DNA of 64,000 nt from positions 1 to 64,000 of the forward strand of contig NZ_CP107958.1 in the NCBI RefSeq assembly GCF_036075115.1, written 5' to 3'. The stretch's first letter is position 1; each line of letters begins with the position of its first letter. The notes beneath the pieces are model-generated. The model made no database searches, was not told where the DNA came from, and saw only the letters and a program-made list of their open reading frames with translations. Position numbers and translations under genes: made by a program. Positions 25,396 to 34,305 of the stretch are shown here, one piece after another. The stretch is from Streptomyces sp. NBC_00377 (GTDB lineage Bacteria > Actinomycetota > Actinomycetes > Streptomycetales > Streptomycetaceae).

Positions 25396-25827
25396 CTAGA
25401 ACCCGGGGCTCACCCAGTGCGCCATGACTCCCGTGCGTCCGTCGCCGTTGCTGAGGACGGCGGCGTCGGTCGTCCCGATGCGGTAGGCGTGGAGGGTGAT
25501 GACGTCATTGACGTCGAACTTCTCCAGGATGGTCTGCCCGGCGGTGGTCTGCATGACCGTGTTCCCGCCGGTGATTGCTTCCGTGCCGGCAATGAGCTGG
25601 GTGCCTTTGAACAGTGCGGTGCGGACGAGCGCACTCGCCGATGCGGACCCCCCGGTGTACGAGCGGGCGTGGTAGGAGATCTCCCACACCCCGGGGTGGG
25701 GGATCGTGAGTTTTTCGACCTCGGAGATCAGCTGATCGGTGCGGTCGCCGGTGAGGTTGTGGGTGAAGTCGACCGGGCTGGTCTGGAGCCACGTCGAGCC
25801 CCGCCGGTAATTCGCTGGAGTCGTCAT
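25396..25827 (-). CDS. C1q/TNF-like jelly-roll protein (putative)
   Basis: A 143-residue protein with no signal peptide. Its strand pattern (HPGVWEISYHARSYTGGSAS, VRTALFKGTQLIAG, GQTILEKFDVNDVITLHAYR, GRTGVMAHWVSPGF at the C-terminus) resembles the C1q/TNF jelly-roll found in phage fibre tips and some bacterial surface proteins. The fold assignment is by pattern only. ATG 25827 has an AAAGGAACG site. It stands alone, with its own terminator, between the terpenoid operon and a gene-poor stretch. Confidence 0.6.
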   Translation of the reverse strand: MTTPANYRRGSTWLQTSPVDFTHNLTGDRTDQLISEVEKLTIPHPGVWEISYHARSYTGGSASASALVRTALFKGTQLIAGTEAITGGNTVMQTTAGQTILEKFDVNDVITLHAYRIGTTDAAVLSNGDGRTGVMAHWVSPGF

Positions 25828-26423
25828 GCCATTTCGTTCCTTTGCCGCGCTGGGACACTGACCGTGCCGGGTGCTCTTGCCGCCGGCACCGGCCCTATGA
25901 GAGCGGCGGCACACGCGGTGGCGGTAGGCGGCCCGGGCCCCTCCAGGCCAATTCGGTCTTACGGGTTTATCCGACCCTTTCGATCCCGCGCCAAGGGCCT
26001 CCCGCACGCAGAAACCCTTCTCCATACAGGCGTTCACCACGTCGTGGAGCTCCACAACGGCGGGAATACGGCCCCGCCGCCACCCCGCCCACCCCCCGCA
26101 GGGGTGAACGACGCCACGCCCGTATTGACGCCGGACACGGTCACTCGTGCAGGCGGTAGCCACCATCACGCTGGTGCCGGGCTCCCGTGAGCGCCTCCCC
26201 GTCCGCATCCGGTTCGAGGCCGGTGAGGGCGGTCATGGCCCTCACCCGCCTCCACTCAGGTCCGGGAAGGGTGACGGACTCCCCGGACCGCTCAGACAAG
26301 GTCGGCCCGGAGCTGCTGCCCGACAGCCAAGCACGTCCCACGACGGTGGTCGGGGACGCAGGACTCCGGCCCGTTCAGGTCGGCCCGACCCCGCCGTATT
26401 CACACCACGCGGCCCCATCCTTG
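25828..26423. other. Gene-poor stretch
   Basis: Nearly 600 bases without a convincing gene. Frames here are long only because stop codons are rare at this GC content. It lies upstream of the minus-strand C1q-like gene and should hold its promoter. Confidence 0.4.
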
Positions 26424-26648
26424 CTAGCTGGTCAAACGGCAACTCTGCCAGCTGCGTCCGTCGCGGGTGAGTGCACCGCGCTCCTCCAGGTTCGCCAGGT
26501 GATAGGCCACCGACGCCGGGCTACGCAGCCCGAGCTCCCGCGCCAGCTCCCGTACCGACAGCGCCTCTCCGCGATCTCGGATGGAGTGACGGATGCAGGC
26601 GAGGACCTCCTCCTCGCGCACCGTCAGATGCTGCGGCCGGCGGTTCAC
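26424..26648 (-). CDS. LexA-type winged-helix DNA-binding protein without protease domain
   Basis: The 74-residue product equals the N-terminal DNA-binding domain of LexA (LTVREEEVLACIRHSIRDRG, ELARELGLRSPASVAYHLAN, LEERGALTR), and stops where the LexA linker would start. The self-cleaving peptidase domain is absent, so it cannot be a RecA-responsive repressor in the usual way. GTG 26648 overlaps the stop of the upstream gene (GTGA). Stand-alone LexA-like wHTH proteins are common small regulators in Streptomyces; the target is unknown. Confidence 0.82.
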   Translation of the reverse strand: MNRRPQHLTVREEEVLACIRHSIRDRGEALSVRELARELGLRSPASVAYHLANLEERGALTRDGRSWQSCRLTS

Positions 26649-26872
26649 TGCTGCCGCTCCAGCGCACGGCCCTGGCGGCGCAGCTCTTCCCGGCCGGCCG
26701 GTCCCTGGGTCCAGTACGGGTGCCACCACAGGCGTACGGACAGCCGGAGCAGACGGCGGCGCAGCGCCGTGACATTGCGGGGCCGGGGCGCGGCGAGCGC
26801 GCGGTAGGTCGCGTTCCAGGCGTGCTGCATCTGCATCAGGTCGTCGGGGAAGTCGGTGCCGTCCACACCCAT
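26645..26872 (-). CDS. Small conserved protein coupled to the LexA-like gene
   Basis: A 75-residue, Trp- and Arg-rich protein (MQMQHAWNATYRALAAPRPR, ALRRRLLRLSVRLWWHPYWT). Similar small helical proteins recur in Streptomyces genomes, often beside regulators, without known function. Its TGA overlaps the GTG of the wHTH gene, so both are made together and may act as a pair. Confidence 0.65.
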   Translation of the reverse strand: MGVDGTDFPDDLMQMQHAWNATYRALAAPRPRNVTALRRRLLRLSVRLWWHPYWTQGPAGREELRRQGRALERQQ

Positions 26873-27339
26873 ATTAGATCTCTTGTTCGATTTCCTTGCC
26901 AAGCGACACACCCGGCACCGCCCGCCACAGCCGGACAGACGGGGTTGCGGAGCTAAGCCGGCCCCGGTGGAAGATGCACACCGCCTCCAGGAACCGGCAG
27001 GCAAGCGACTCACTAGACCCACCGTGAAGGCTTCACGCGCCGCCGCCCTAGCCACACCGGGCATTCGACGCCGGCCCCGCCGGCAGGTCACCGACTCCCT
27101 TATCCGTCACAGAACACGGATTCAAGATCTCGCCCGGCCAGGAAGTCGCAGCTCACAGCTATCGAATACGCCTGCACAGCAGGCGAGAGTGCTGCCCGTC
27201 CAGCGGGGTTGCGCGGCTAACCGCCACCCCCTTCAACCTGCCTGCACACCCCCGCCGCTCCCGACGCTGTCCCTGCCCGCGGTTCCGCCCAGAAGGGGTG
27301 ACATACCAGCGATCACTGCACCCCGATCAGGAGCCGATC
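26873..27339. other. Intergenic, no gene seen
   Basis: About 470 bases between divergent small genes. No frame looks coding. The AT-richer ATATTAGATCTCTTGTTCG stretch at 26871-26889 is a likely promoter region for the minus-strand pair. Confidence 0.4.
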
Positions 27340-27672
27340 ATGAACACCCCCACCCTCCCCGGCCACGCCCTCTCCGGCCTCGCCGCCGGCACCTCGGCCC
27401 TCGCCCACGCCCCCTGGTGGATCGTGCTCCCGCTCCTGCTCCCGACCACCGCCACAGCCATCACCACCCTCGTCACCACCTGCACCACCGCCCGCACAGA
27501 AGCCATGCGACGCCGACACGAGGACGCCTTCCTCGACAAGGCCGTCCAAGCCGCGGACTACACGGCGGGCCTGGACCACATCGCCCGCGTCCGGCAGGCC
27601 GCCGCTCCCCCGCCACCGGATCCCGCGGCGCAGACACAGCAGCCGGCCGAACCCCCGACACTCCCGCCATGA
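27340..27672 (+). CDS. Small membrane-anchored protein
   Basis: A 110-residue protein with one transmembrane helix near residues 25-50 (WWIVLPLLLPTTATAITTLV), then a basic helical stretch (EAMRRRHEDAFLDKAVQAAD) and a Pro-rich tail. ATG 27340 has an AGGAG site 6 bases upstream. The arrangement resembles small Streptomyces phage or plasmid membrane proteins, but no family is recognised. Confidence 0.6.
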   Translation: MNTPTLPGHALSGLAAGTSALAHAPWWIVLPLLLPTTATAITTLVTTCTTARTEAMRRRHEDAFLDKAVQAADYTAGLDHIARVRQAAAPPPPDPAAQTQQPAEPPTLPP

Positions 27673-28053
27673 CGGCTCTCCCTGCTACTGGACTGAGCCC
27701 CCGATGCACCGCCGTGCAACGAGGGCTCAGGAGCATGCCGCCTTCCCGTATCCCTCGCGCAGGCGGCCGCTCGGGCGGTCCTCGTCTCCGAGCCCCGCTC
27801 CCAGGTAATCCGGGACTGCTCCATGCGCGGATTGGTGACAACGGCTATGCACCGCGTCGCCGGCGGTCCCGGCGGGTCGCCGACAACCACAACACGGTCC
27901 CAGCCGCTATTTGTTGGCCACCCTGCGGACACCGAGAGGGACAGCCGCGCGTCCTTGCTGTGGCGTTTCTCCAGGTGAACCCATACACCCGCCCGGGTGA
28001 AACGGTCTGCACCACCCTCCCGGCTGCAGGGCGCTGGCCGCAACAACCCGGAT
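27673..28053. other. Intergenic, no gene seen
   Basis: About 380 bases ahead of the nuclease gene with no supported feature. It must hold the nuclease promoter. Confidence 0.4.
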
Positions 28054-28770
28054 GTGATCAAGAAACTGACCCGCATCGCCGCCGTACTCACCCTCGCCAC
28101 GCTGCCCCTCACTGCCCCGGCCTCCGCAGCAACGGCCCAGCCGTCATCTCCTGCCGCAGGTCCGGTTGTCATGTCGCTGGCGCCTGCTGGCGCGCAGGAT
28201 GTGCCGCTGTTCCAGGCCCTGGAGTGGATCGGCGAGGCGCCCGTGAGCCGGGACGGCTACAGCCGGGACCTGTTCAAGCACTGGAACAAAGGCCTCAACC
28301 CCACCGACGGGTGCGACACCCGCAAGGAAGTCATCCTGTCCGAGGCCAAGCTCGCCCCGGAGACCGGAGCACGGTGCGCACTGTCGGGCGGGCGCTGGTT
28401 CTCGGAGTACGACCAGGTGTGGGTGACCGCGGCGTCCTCGCTCGACGTCGACCACATGGTCCCGCTCGCCGAGGCGTGGGACTCCGGGGCGTCGGCGTGG
28501 ACGGCCGCCCGGCGTGAGGCGTACGCCAACGACCAGGGAACACCGACCTCGTTGATCGCGGTCTCGGGCAGTTCCAACCGTTCCAAGAGCGACAAGGACC
28601 CCGCCGACTGGCTGCCCGTCGACGCCTTCCGCTGCGAGTACGCGACCGCCTGGGTGGCCACCAAGCCGCGCTGGCAGCTGCCCGCCGACCCGGCCGAACG
28701 CGACGCCCTCACCCACCTCGCGGAAGTCTGCCCGGACGCCACCGTCACCTACGAGCAGGTACCGAGGTGA
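28054..28770 (+). CDS. Secreted HNH-type nuclease (DUF1524 family)
   Basis: A 238-residue exported protein. The N-terminus is a signal peptide (KKLTRIAAVLTLATLPLTAP-ASA). The catalytic core is a DUF1524/GmrSD-type HNH: SLDVDHMVPLAEAWDSG with the DxDH pair, then SNRSKSDKDPADWLP containing the conserved Asn and Asp. Paired Cys (GCDTRKEV / ARCALSGG) may form disulfides. Streptomyces secrete several such nucleases. GTG 28054 is chosen because it opens directly onto the signal peptide, although its ribosome site is poor; a GC-rich terminator follows. Confidence 0.85.
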   Translation: MIKKLTRIAAVLTLATLPLTAPASAATAQPSSPAAGPVVMSLAPAGAQDVPLFQALEWIGEAPVSRDGYSRDLFKHWNKGLNPTDGCDTRKEVILSEAKLAPETGARCALSGGRWFSEYDQVWVTAASSLDVDHMVPLAEAWDSGASAWTAARREAYANDQGTPTSLIAVSGSSNRSKSDKDPADWLPVDAFRCEYATAWVATKPRWQLPADPAERDALTHLAEVCPDATVTYEQVPR

Positions 28771-28792
28771 TACCGGCCTGCACATAACACCA

Positions 28793-28831
28793 GGCGGCGC
28801 GCCCACCCCGGGAAGGGAAGGGCGCGCCGCC
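28793..28831 (+). terminator. Hairpin terminator behind the nuclease gene
   Basis: A 12-bp perfect GC-rich stem (28793-28804 / 28820-28831) with a 15-base loop starts 22 bases after the nuclease stop. Confidence 0.7.
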
Positions 28832-29146
28832 GAGGTGCCGTGTCTGCCGCAGCCGCCGCGCGGCATTCCCCCGCAGGAGGTGGGGTGGGTCAGTGGCGGC
28901 CGCCTCGGCGGTGGCCCCAGGACTGGTCGTCGACGAAACGGCCGTGGTCGTTGCGCAGGGTCGACGCGGCCCTTCCCCACTCTTCTGATCGTGGCTCTGG
29001 CTGCAGAGGCATCAGGCGAGCCGGTCCTCGCTTCGCGCGGCTGACAGGGTGCCGATCCCGGCGATATTCGTGGCACGAATGAATACACGCGCCCTTCAGC
29101 CGAATGCCTTGTCCGAGCTCTCTGACGAGGTGAGGACACGTTGCGC
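28832..29146. other. Intergenic between convergent genes, nothing seen
   Basis: About 315 bases without a supported feature. Confidence 0.4.
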
Positions 29147-29872
29147 TCATCCCTCGACGCCGGTGGAGGTGTGGGGGGTGCCCACAGGTTTGGACTCCGG
29201 GGAACCACGCTGGCGCAGGTAGACGGAGAGGATGGCCATGGATGCAACGGCCAGCAGCTCGGACTGCCAGTTCTGCAGGCTGCGGCTCCAGAAGTCGGCG
29301 GACACGACGTACTGCGTCCACCCGATAGGGGCTTGCAGCTGCCTCAGCTGCTGCTCGTTGTAGGCGGCGACGCCCCCGATGGACTGAGCCAGCCAGGACA
29401 GAAGGAACAGCGCGGCCATCACCAGGCCGAGCGACCGGGAGAACACCGCCTGGCGCACTCCGCCCACTGCCGCCCAGCGTGGGGAGTCCGGGCCCGCGTG
29501 CTCGCCGACCCGCTGGTCCTCATCCGATTCAGGGCCGGCCTTCTGCATCTCCTTCGACTCCGGTGAGCCGCGTTGCAGCAGCCAGACGGTGGCGAAGATG
29601 TACAGGAAGAACTGCAGGTACTCCGACTGCCAGTTCTCCGTCACGTCCACGGCGAAGTCCGAGGACGCCGGGTAGTCGAGGAAGCCGATCTGCGCGAGGC
29701 CGTCGGTGGTGAGCGCGATCGCCTGCCCGGCCAGGGCGAGCAGGAAGGCCAAGCCGAAACCCAGCGTTATGCCGTTGTCCCCTACAAAGCGGCGCATGCC
29801 GTGTTCCCTGACGGTGCCGGCGTCGTCCCGGTGCGAAGAGCCGGACGGGGGCGGCGGCGTGGCGGCGGTCAT
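29147..29872 (-). CDS. DUF6766 membrane protein
   Basis: A 241-residue membrane protein built from two related halves. Each half has membrane helices followed by an NWQSE motif, another helix and an LQRGSPESK/LRQRGSPESK end, the hallmark repeat of this family. Function is unknown. ATG 29872 overlaps the stop of the 27-codon gene before it (ATGA), which favours this start; ATG 29797 (MRRFVGDNGITLGFG) has a better ribosome site and matches the usual family start, so it is a real alternative. Confidence 0.8.
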   Translation of the reverse strand: MTAATPPPPSGSSHRDDAGTVREHGMRRFVGDNGITLGFGLAFLLALAGQAIALTTDGLAQIGFLDYPASSDFAVDVTENWQSEYLQFFLYIFATVWLLQRGSPESKEMQKAGPESDEDQRVGEHAGPDSPRWAAVGGVRQAVFSRSLGLVMAALFLLSWLAQSIGGVAAYNEQQLRQLQAPIGWTQYVVSADFWSRSLQNWQSELLAVASMAILSVYLRQRGSPESKPVGTPHTSTGVEG

Positions 29873-29952
29873 CGCTGCATCAGGCCCACCGCAGTGAAGT
29901 AGGCCAGTCCTCCCAGGACGACGGTCAGGCAGAGGGTGAACATGGTGCGCAT
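29869..29952 (-). CDS. 27-residue membrane micro-protein
   Basis: This very short gene encodes MRTMFTLCLTVVLGGLAYFT followed by AVGLMQR, a single hydrophobic helix with charged ends. AAGGGA lies 9 bases upstream of its ATG, inside the end of the lipoprotein gene, and its TGA overlaps the next gene's ATG. The perfect fit between two coupled neighbours argues that it is translated. It may be a small subunit of the DUF6766 protein or only a coupling leader. Confidence 0.65.
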   Translation of the reverse strand: MRTMFTLCLTVVLGGLAYFTAVGLMQR

Positions 29953-29955
29953 GCG

Positions 29956-30378
29956 TCAACTTCCCTTGACCGAGCACTCGTAGGGCTGACCGGGGCGAGG
30001 CTTGCATCCGGCGGCAACGATTTTCCAGCCGTCCTGGAACTGCGAGAGGAACAACGTGTCCGAAGCCAGCACGGCGCGTGCCTGACGGCCATGGACGTCC
30101 ACGCCGCGGACCGGCCCCCCGGCGGGGAGGTTTTGGGCCTCAATGGCGTCGACGCATACCTTCTTCGCTGCACTCTCCACCTCCTTGCGTGTCTGCGGCG
30201 CGAGAGCCGTACACAGTGCTGCCCGGTCGCCTTCGTTCAGTGCCTCCTCGAAAGCCGTGGCCGCAGTGGAGACGTTCGCACTGCGCTGCTCGGTGCCGCC
30301 GCAGGCGGCCAGGACCAGCAGGAACAGGCAGAGCGACGGGGGCCGGGCCCTGGTGAAACGCCGGCCTTGTCCACTCAC
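29956..30378 (-). CDS. Lipoprotein
   Basis: A 140-residue lipoprotein. After a basic start, the hydrophobic segment LCLFLLVLAACGG contains a lipobox with the lipidated Cys. The mature part has four Cys in likely pairs (ALCTALAPQ, KKVCVDAIE, AAGCKPRPG, YECSVKGS) and an ARAVLASDTLFLSQFQDGWK segment typical of NTF2-like extracytoplasmic domains. GTG 30378 has AAGGGGA 8 bases upstream. It heads a three-gene minus-strand operon with the micro-protein and the DUF6766 protein. Confidence 0.8.
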   Translation of the reverse strand: MSGQGRRFTRARPPSLCLFLLVLAACGGTEQRSANVSTAATAFEEALNEGDRAALCTALAPQTRKEVESAAKKVCVDAIEAQNLPAGGPVRGVDVHGRQARAVLASDTLFLSQFQDGWKIVAAGCKPRPGQPYECSVKGS

Positions 30379-30703
30379 GCTGGCACTCCCCTTCGCAGAT
30401 GCACGTCCTGTCTCATCGTGGCGGCCGTCTACCCCGGCCACTGCCGGACACGCCTTGTCTCCCCGCCCGCAACACGCGCATGGGCGTTCACCGACCTTGA
30501 GGAGAAGCCTCCGCCACGGGGGCGCGGTGGCCGTGTACTCATCCGTTCGGTGGCTGCCTGCTCGCACACCCCGGCCTCCCCGCATCAGATGGAATCAACG
30601 CGTCCCGGATCCAGGTGAGGAGCGCCGGACGGCGGGTACGCAGGAGATCAACCGGAGCGCCTGCGCGGCCGAGCGGGCCGCGCCTGCCCGAAAGGAGAGC
30701 GTC
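30379..30703. other. Divergent promoter region
   Basis: About 325 bases between the lipoprotein operon and the next plus-strand gene. I see no gene; both promoters must lie here. Confidence 0.4.
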
Positions 30704-31030
30704 ATGCCGCAGGGCTCCAGCGCGAAGCGTGAGCGTCAGTACGAGCACATCAAGGAGAGCGCCGAGAAACGCGGTACCTCCAAGGGCCGTGCGAAAGAGA
30801 TCGCGGCGCGCACCGTGAACAAGGAACGGGCGCGCTCCGGCGAGTCGAAGACAGCGAGCAAGACGTCCACCCGGGACCCGAAGTCCGCTCCGCAGCGCGG
30901 CGGTGAGCGCTCGCACCGCGGCGCTCAGGGGCCGACGAAGGACCAGCTGTACGCGGAGGCGAAGAAGCGCGGCATCAGCGGCCGTTCGTCGATGAACAAG
31001 AAGGAATTGGCCAACGCTCTGGGGCGCTGA
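30704..31030 (+). CDS. Small basic protein with Rho-N/SAP-like C-terminus
   Basis: A 108-residue, Lys/Arg-rich protein of the type often annotated as a plasmid-stabilisation protein in Streptomyces. The N-terminal half is MPQGSSAKRERQYEHIKESA, then KGRAKEIAARTVNKERA. The C-terminal 30 residues (TKDQLYAEAKKRGISGRSSM, then NKKELANALGR) form the small helix pair of Rho-N/SAP domains, which bind nucleic acid. AAAGGAGAG lies 6 bases before ATG 30704. It may be a DNA- or RNA-binding stress protein; the plasmid-stability label is not proven. Confidence 0.8.
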   Translation: MPQGSSAKRERQYEHIKESAEKRGTSKGRAKEIAARTVNKERARSGESKTASKTSTRDPKSAPQRGGERSHRGAQGPTKDQLYAEAKKRGISGRSSMNKKELANALGR

Positions 31031-31082
31031 CCGAGCCGGGCCGCCCCGACAGAAGCGGGGGCCGCTGCTTCCCCGTGGCGGG

Positions 31083-31262
31083 ATGCCGACCCACGTCCGG
31101 CACGCCGAGAACGGCAGCGAGCAGACCCGCCAGCGGATGGACGACGTCGCCTACACGCTGTGCGTATCGACCGGCACCCGCGACATCGACACCGCCCTCA
31201 TCGCCGCCCGCCACCAACTGCCCGGAGCCCGCGCCAAGGACGACTCCCTCCTCACCGCCTGA
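31083..31262 (+). pseudogene. DUF5133-like C-terminal fragment
   Basis: A 59-codon frame reading ENGSEQTRQRMDDVAYTLCV, then STGTRDIDTALIAARHQLPG and KDDSLLTA. This matches the C-terminal half of the short DUF5133 proteins of Streptomyces, but the N-terminal half is missing and no ribosome site precedes ATG 31083. It is most likely a gene remnant. Confidence 0.55.
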
Positions 31263-32018
31263 CCGCTTGTCTCCCTGCCTCGGTTCTGCCAGCCATGAGC
31301 AACAGGGTGAGTGCCCACATGTACAAGGGGCCGGTCCGCGACCGGCCCCTCAGCGCACCGAATCCGACCGACCTCGGGCTGGGACAAGCAACAGCATGAT
31401 GTTGCGAGGCCGAGAGGGCCACACGGACCGGCCAGCAGAGGGCGTGGGCTGGCACGCTGGTCGCCATCGTAAGTGCGGCGCGTCGTCTAGTGCGTTCAGG
31501 TGGGCAGCCGGAGGAGCAGGAGGTCGTGGCGCGATTGCGGAGGCGAGCCCAATTCCACCCTGCCGCCGCCGGTCCACGCACCGGATACACGGTGGAGTCC
31601 ACCGTGCCCACTCACCTCTGGCGGCGTCGGCGAGGACGTGCGGACCACCACGGGTTCGGCGGCTCGCGAAGGAGAGCCTGGCGGGTACCTGGCGAGTCTT
31701 CCCCCAGACGCTCTGGAAAACGTGGACAGGCTCAATCCACGTCCAGGGCTGCGCCGCTGGGTTTACGACCTGGGATGCCGCGCCGGCCGCCCTGGCCTAC
31801 ACGGAGCTGGAGGAGCGCGCCGCGCTCTGTGTCTGCCTTGACCGGGGGCCGACCGCCCACGTCGCCTCGTCCACGGTCGGACGACGGCGTGACCTGGGCG
31901 GTGTCCGTGCGGTGGTCCGGGCTGAACCGCTCTCTCGGCGGCGTGCCGGATGTTTCCTGCGGGGTCATGATGAGACTGCCCGGCCGCCGCGTGAGCGCCG
32001 GGCGGGAAGGGGCAGGCG
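31263..32018. other. Gene-poor stretch
   Basis: About 750 bases upstream of the DUF5996 gene. A plus-strand frame near 31640-31800 (GYLASLPPDALENVDRLNPR) has weak coding character, but nothing can be named; it may hold a decayed gene. Confidence 0.35.
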
Positions 32019-32954
32019 ATGGATCTGTTCCCGCCGGTGCCGCTGGCGGAGTGGCGGGACACCAAGGAGACGCTGCACCGCTTCGCACAGATCGTCGGCA
32101 AGATCCGCTTGGCCGCGAGCGCCCGGCGCAACCACTGGTGGAACGTCCCGTTCCATGTCACTGGGCGCGGTATCACCACCCGTCCGATGGGTCAGGTCGA
32201 CGGGAATCCGATCTTCACGCTCGACTTCGACTTCGTCGACCACCGGCTCGTTGTCATGACGCTGGACGGCGAAGAGCGGTCCGTTCCGCTTCCGGGCCAG
32301 TCCGTCGCGTCCTTCTACGACCAGACCCTGGCCGCTCTGGCAGCGCTGGGCATCCGAGCAGACATCGCCATTCCCAGGCCCTTCGATCTGCCTGACACCG
32401 GCCGGCCGTTCATTGAGGACACCGAGCACGCGGTCTACGACCCGGTGGCCGCGAACCGCTACTGGCGGGTGCTGAGCCAGGTTGCGTCCGTGCTCGAGGA
32501 GTTCGCGGCGGGCTTCTCGGGGAAGACCAGCTCGGTGCACCACTTCTGGCACACCTTCGACATCGCCCACAGCCGGTTCTCCGGGCGCCGGGTCGACCAG
32601 CCCGGGCAGGTCGACCCGGTCACTCGGGAGGCGTACTCCGCGGAAGTGATCAGCTTCGGCTTCTGGTTCGGCGACGACACCTTTGCCGAGCCCGCGTTCT
32701 ACTCGTACACCGCGCCCGAGCCCATTGGCCTGGCCGAAGCGCCGCTCAGCCCGGCGTCCGCGCAGTGGGTGGCGAAGGGCGACAGCCACCTGGCCGTGCT
32801 GCGCTACGACACGGCCCGCGCCGAGGCCGATCCACGTGCCGCCGTGCTCGCCTTCTACGAAAGCGCCTACCAGGCCGGGGCCAAACGCGCCGGATGGGAC
32901 ATCGCGGCGCTTGCGTGCCCCGGCGGAATCACGGACCCGGTCCGTCACTCCTGA
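32019..32954 (+). CDS. DUF5996 family protein
   Basis: The 311-residue product matches the DUF5996 family from end to end: PLAEWRDTKETLHRFAQIVG near the start, HWWNVPFHVTGRGITTRPM, and a C-terminal EVISFGFWFGDDTFAEPAFY with AVLAFYESAYQAG. Function is unknown; the fold looks enzyme-like, with conserved Trp, His and Asp residues. GGAAGGGG lies 6 bases before ATG 32019. It converges with the YceI gene. Confidence 0.88.
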   Translation: MDLFPPVPLAEWRDTKETLHRFAQIVGKIRLAASARRNHWWNVPFHVTGRGITTRPMGQVDGNPIFTLDFDFVDHRLVVMTLDGEERSVPLPGQSVASFYDQTLAALAALGIRADIAIPRPFDLPDTGRPFIEDTEHAVYDPVAANRYWRVLSQVASVLEEFAAGFSGKTSSVHHFWHTFDIAHSRFSGRRVDQPGQVDPVTREAYSAEVISFGFWFGDDTFAEPAFYSYTAPEPIGLAEAPLSPASAQWVAKGDSHLAVLRYDTARAEADPRAAVLAFYESAYQAGAKRAGWDIAALACPGGITDPVRHS

Positions 32955-32980
32955 CGGGTGTGTCGGCCGGTCGGGCGCTG

Positions 32981-33532
32981 CTAGCCCTGTTTGATCGCGG
33001 AGATGTCGAACTCCAGGACGATCTTGTCGCCGACCAGCACGCCGCCGCCTTCAAGGGCCGCGTTCCAGGTCACGCCGAATTCCTTGCGCGAGATGGTCAC
33101 CGATCCTTCCAGGCCGACCCGCAGGTTGCCGTACGGGTCGACGGCGTTGCCGGTGTACTCGAAGTCGACGGTGACCGGGCGGGTGGTGTCCTTGATGGTC
33201 AGGTCGCCGGTGACTCGGTATTCGGTGTCGGAGCGAGGCTCGACCGCGGTGCTGCGGAAGGTGATGTCGGGGAATTTGGGAGGGTCCAGGAAGTCGTTGG
33301 TGCGCAGGTGCTGGTCGCGCTGTTCGACGCCGGTGTCGATGCTCTCGGCCTTGATCACCACCTGGGCGGTGGACCGGGTCGGATCGGCGCCGTCCAGGTG
33401 GGCGGTGCCTTCGAACTGGTGGAACGCGCCGCGGACTTTGGTCACCATGGCGTGGCGGGCGACGAAGCCGATCCGGGTGTGGGCGGGGTCGAGGACGTAG
33501 TCCCCGGTGAGTTCAGGGATTTTGACGGTCAT
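32981..33532 (-). CDS. YceI-like lipid-binding protein
   Basis: A 183-residue YceI-family protein. The family forms an extended lipocalin-like barrel that binds isoprenoids or other polyprenyl/lipid ligands. Diagnostic stretches are YVLDPAHTRIGFVARHAMVT, NDFLDPPKFPDITFRST, VTGDLTIKDTTRPVTVDFEY and RKEFGVTWNAALEGGGVLVG. No signal peptide is present, so it is cytoplasmic. GGAGG lies 9 bases upstream of ATG 33532. It is divergent from the CBS-domain gene. Confidence 0.92.
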   Translation of the reverse strand: MTVKIPELTGDYVLDPAHTRIGFVARHAMVTKVRGAFHQFEGTAHLDGADPTRSTAQVVIKAESIDTGVEQRDQHLRTNDFLDPPKFPDITFRSTAVEPRSDTEYRVTGDLTIKDTTRPVTVDFEYTGNAVDPYGNLRVGLEGSVTISRKEFGVTWNAALEGGGVLVGDKIVLEFDISAIKQG

Positions 33533-33858
33533 GGTCAGGCGCCTCCGAAAGACCGGGATCCTGGCGGCGGTACGCCCGGATCGTTCCGGCCCCACGTTAG
33601 GACGCGGCCGATTCTCGTCCCGGCCAGACACACGGGGTGGCGGAGTGCACTCTGACCGGCGTCCTCGGGCCGTCGGCTTGCCACTGCCGGCCTTCCTTGC
33701 ACCTGTGACCGAGACTGAGCCGGGCAGCTCCAGGGCATGGTGCTGTCGAAACTGCTGAACAGTCGCTCTGGCGACGCCGTGGGGGCTGGCCCTCCGCGCG
33801 GGTACTCGGTCTGGGAACGGTGGTGGAAGAGCACCGCCCACACCTGGAGGGATGTCCC
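33533..33858. other. Divergent promoter region
   Basis: About 325 bases between YceI and the CBS gene with no gene seen. Confidence 0.4.
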
Positions 33859-34281
33859 ATGACCCAGCATGTCAGCGACGTCATGACGAGCGCCCTGGTG
33901 ACCGTCGAGCCGCAGGCCTCGGTGACGGCTGTGGCCCGGAGGATGCGGGACGAGAACATCGGCGCCGTTCTCGTCACCGACGGCGAGCAGCTGCGTGGCC
34001 TGGTCAGCGACCGTGACCTGGTGGTGCGCGCGCTGGCTGAAGGCGGCGACCTAAACAACATGACCGTGGCCGAAGCGTGCAGCGAGGATCTCGTCACGGT
34101 GGGGCCCGACGACGATCTGACTCTCGCGGTCGAAGTGATGCGCGAGCATTCCGTCCGCCGTGTCCCGGTGATCGATGAAGAGCAGCATCCGGTGGGCATC
34201 GTCTCCCTGGGTGACCTGGCCATCGAGCGCGACTCCGGGTCTGCCCTCGGCGACATCAGCGCCGCGCGGTCGAACCAGTAG
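33859..34281 (+). CDS. Tandem CBS-domain protein
   Basis: A 140-residue protein consisting of one Bateman module: CBS1 (VSDVMTSALVTVEPQASVTA, GAVLVTDGEQLRGLVSDRDL) and CBS2 (DLVTVGPDDDLTLAVEVMRE, RRVPVIDEEQHPVGIVSLGD). Such modules bind adenosine nucleotides and sense energy state. ATG 33859 has a GGAGGGA site; an in-frame start at 33820 lacks one. It is followed 24 bases later by a small membrane protein. CBS proteins of this size are common in Streptomyces osmotic/stress regulons. Confidence 0.9.
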   Translation: MTQHVSDVMTSALVTVEPQASVTAVARRMRDENIGAVLVTDGEQLRGLVSDRDLVVRALAEGGDLNNMTVAEACSEDLVTVGPDDDLTLAVEVMREHSVRRVPVIDEEQHPVGIVSLGDLAIERDSGSALGDISAARSNQ

Positions 34282-34305
34282 CGAACCCTGAAAGGAGTGT
34301 CCGTC

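Noticed and set aside
26856..28517. 553-codon plus-strand frame
   Set aside because: It runs through three intergenic stretches and out of frame over two supported genes, and its composition (Arg/Pro/His) is that of random high-GC reading.
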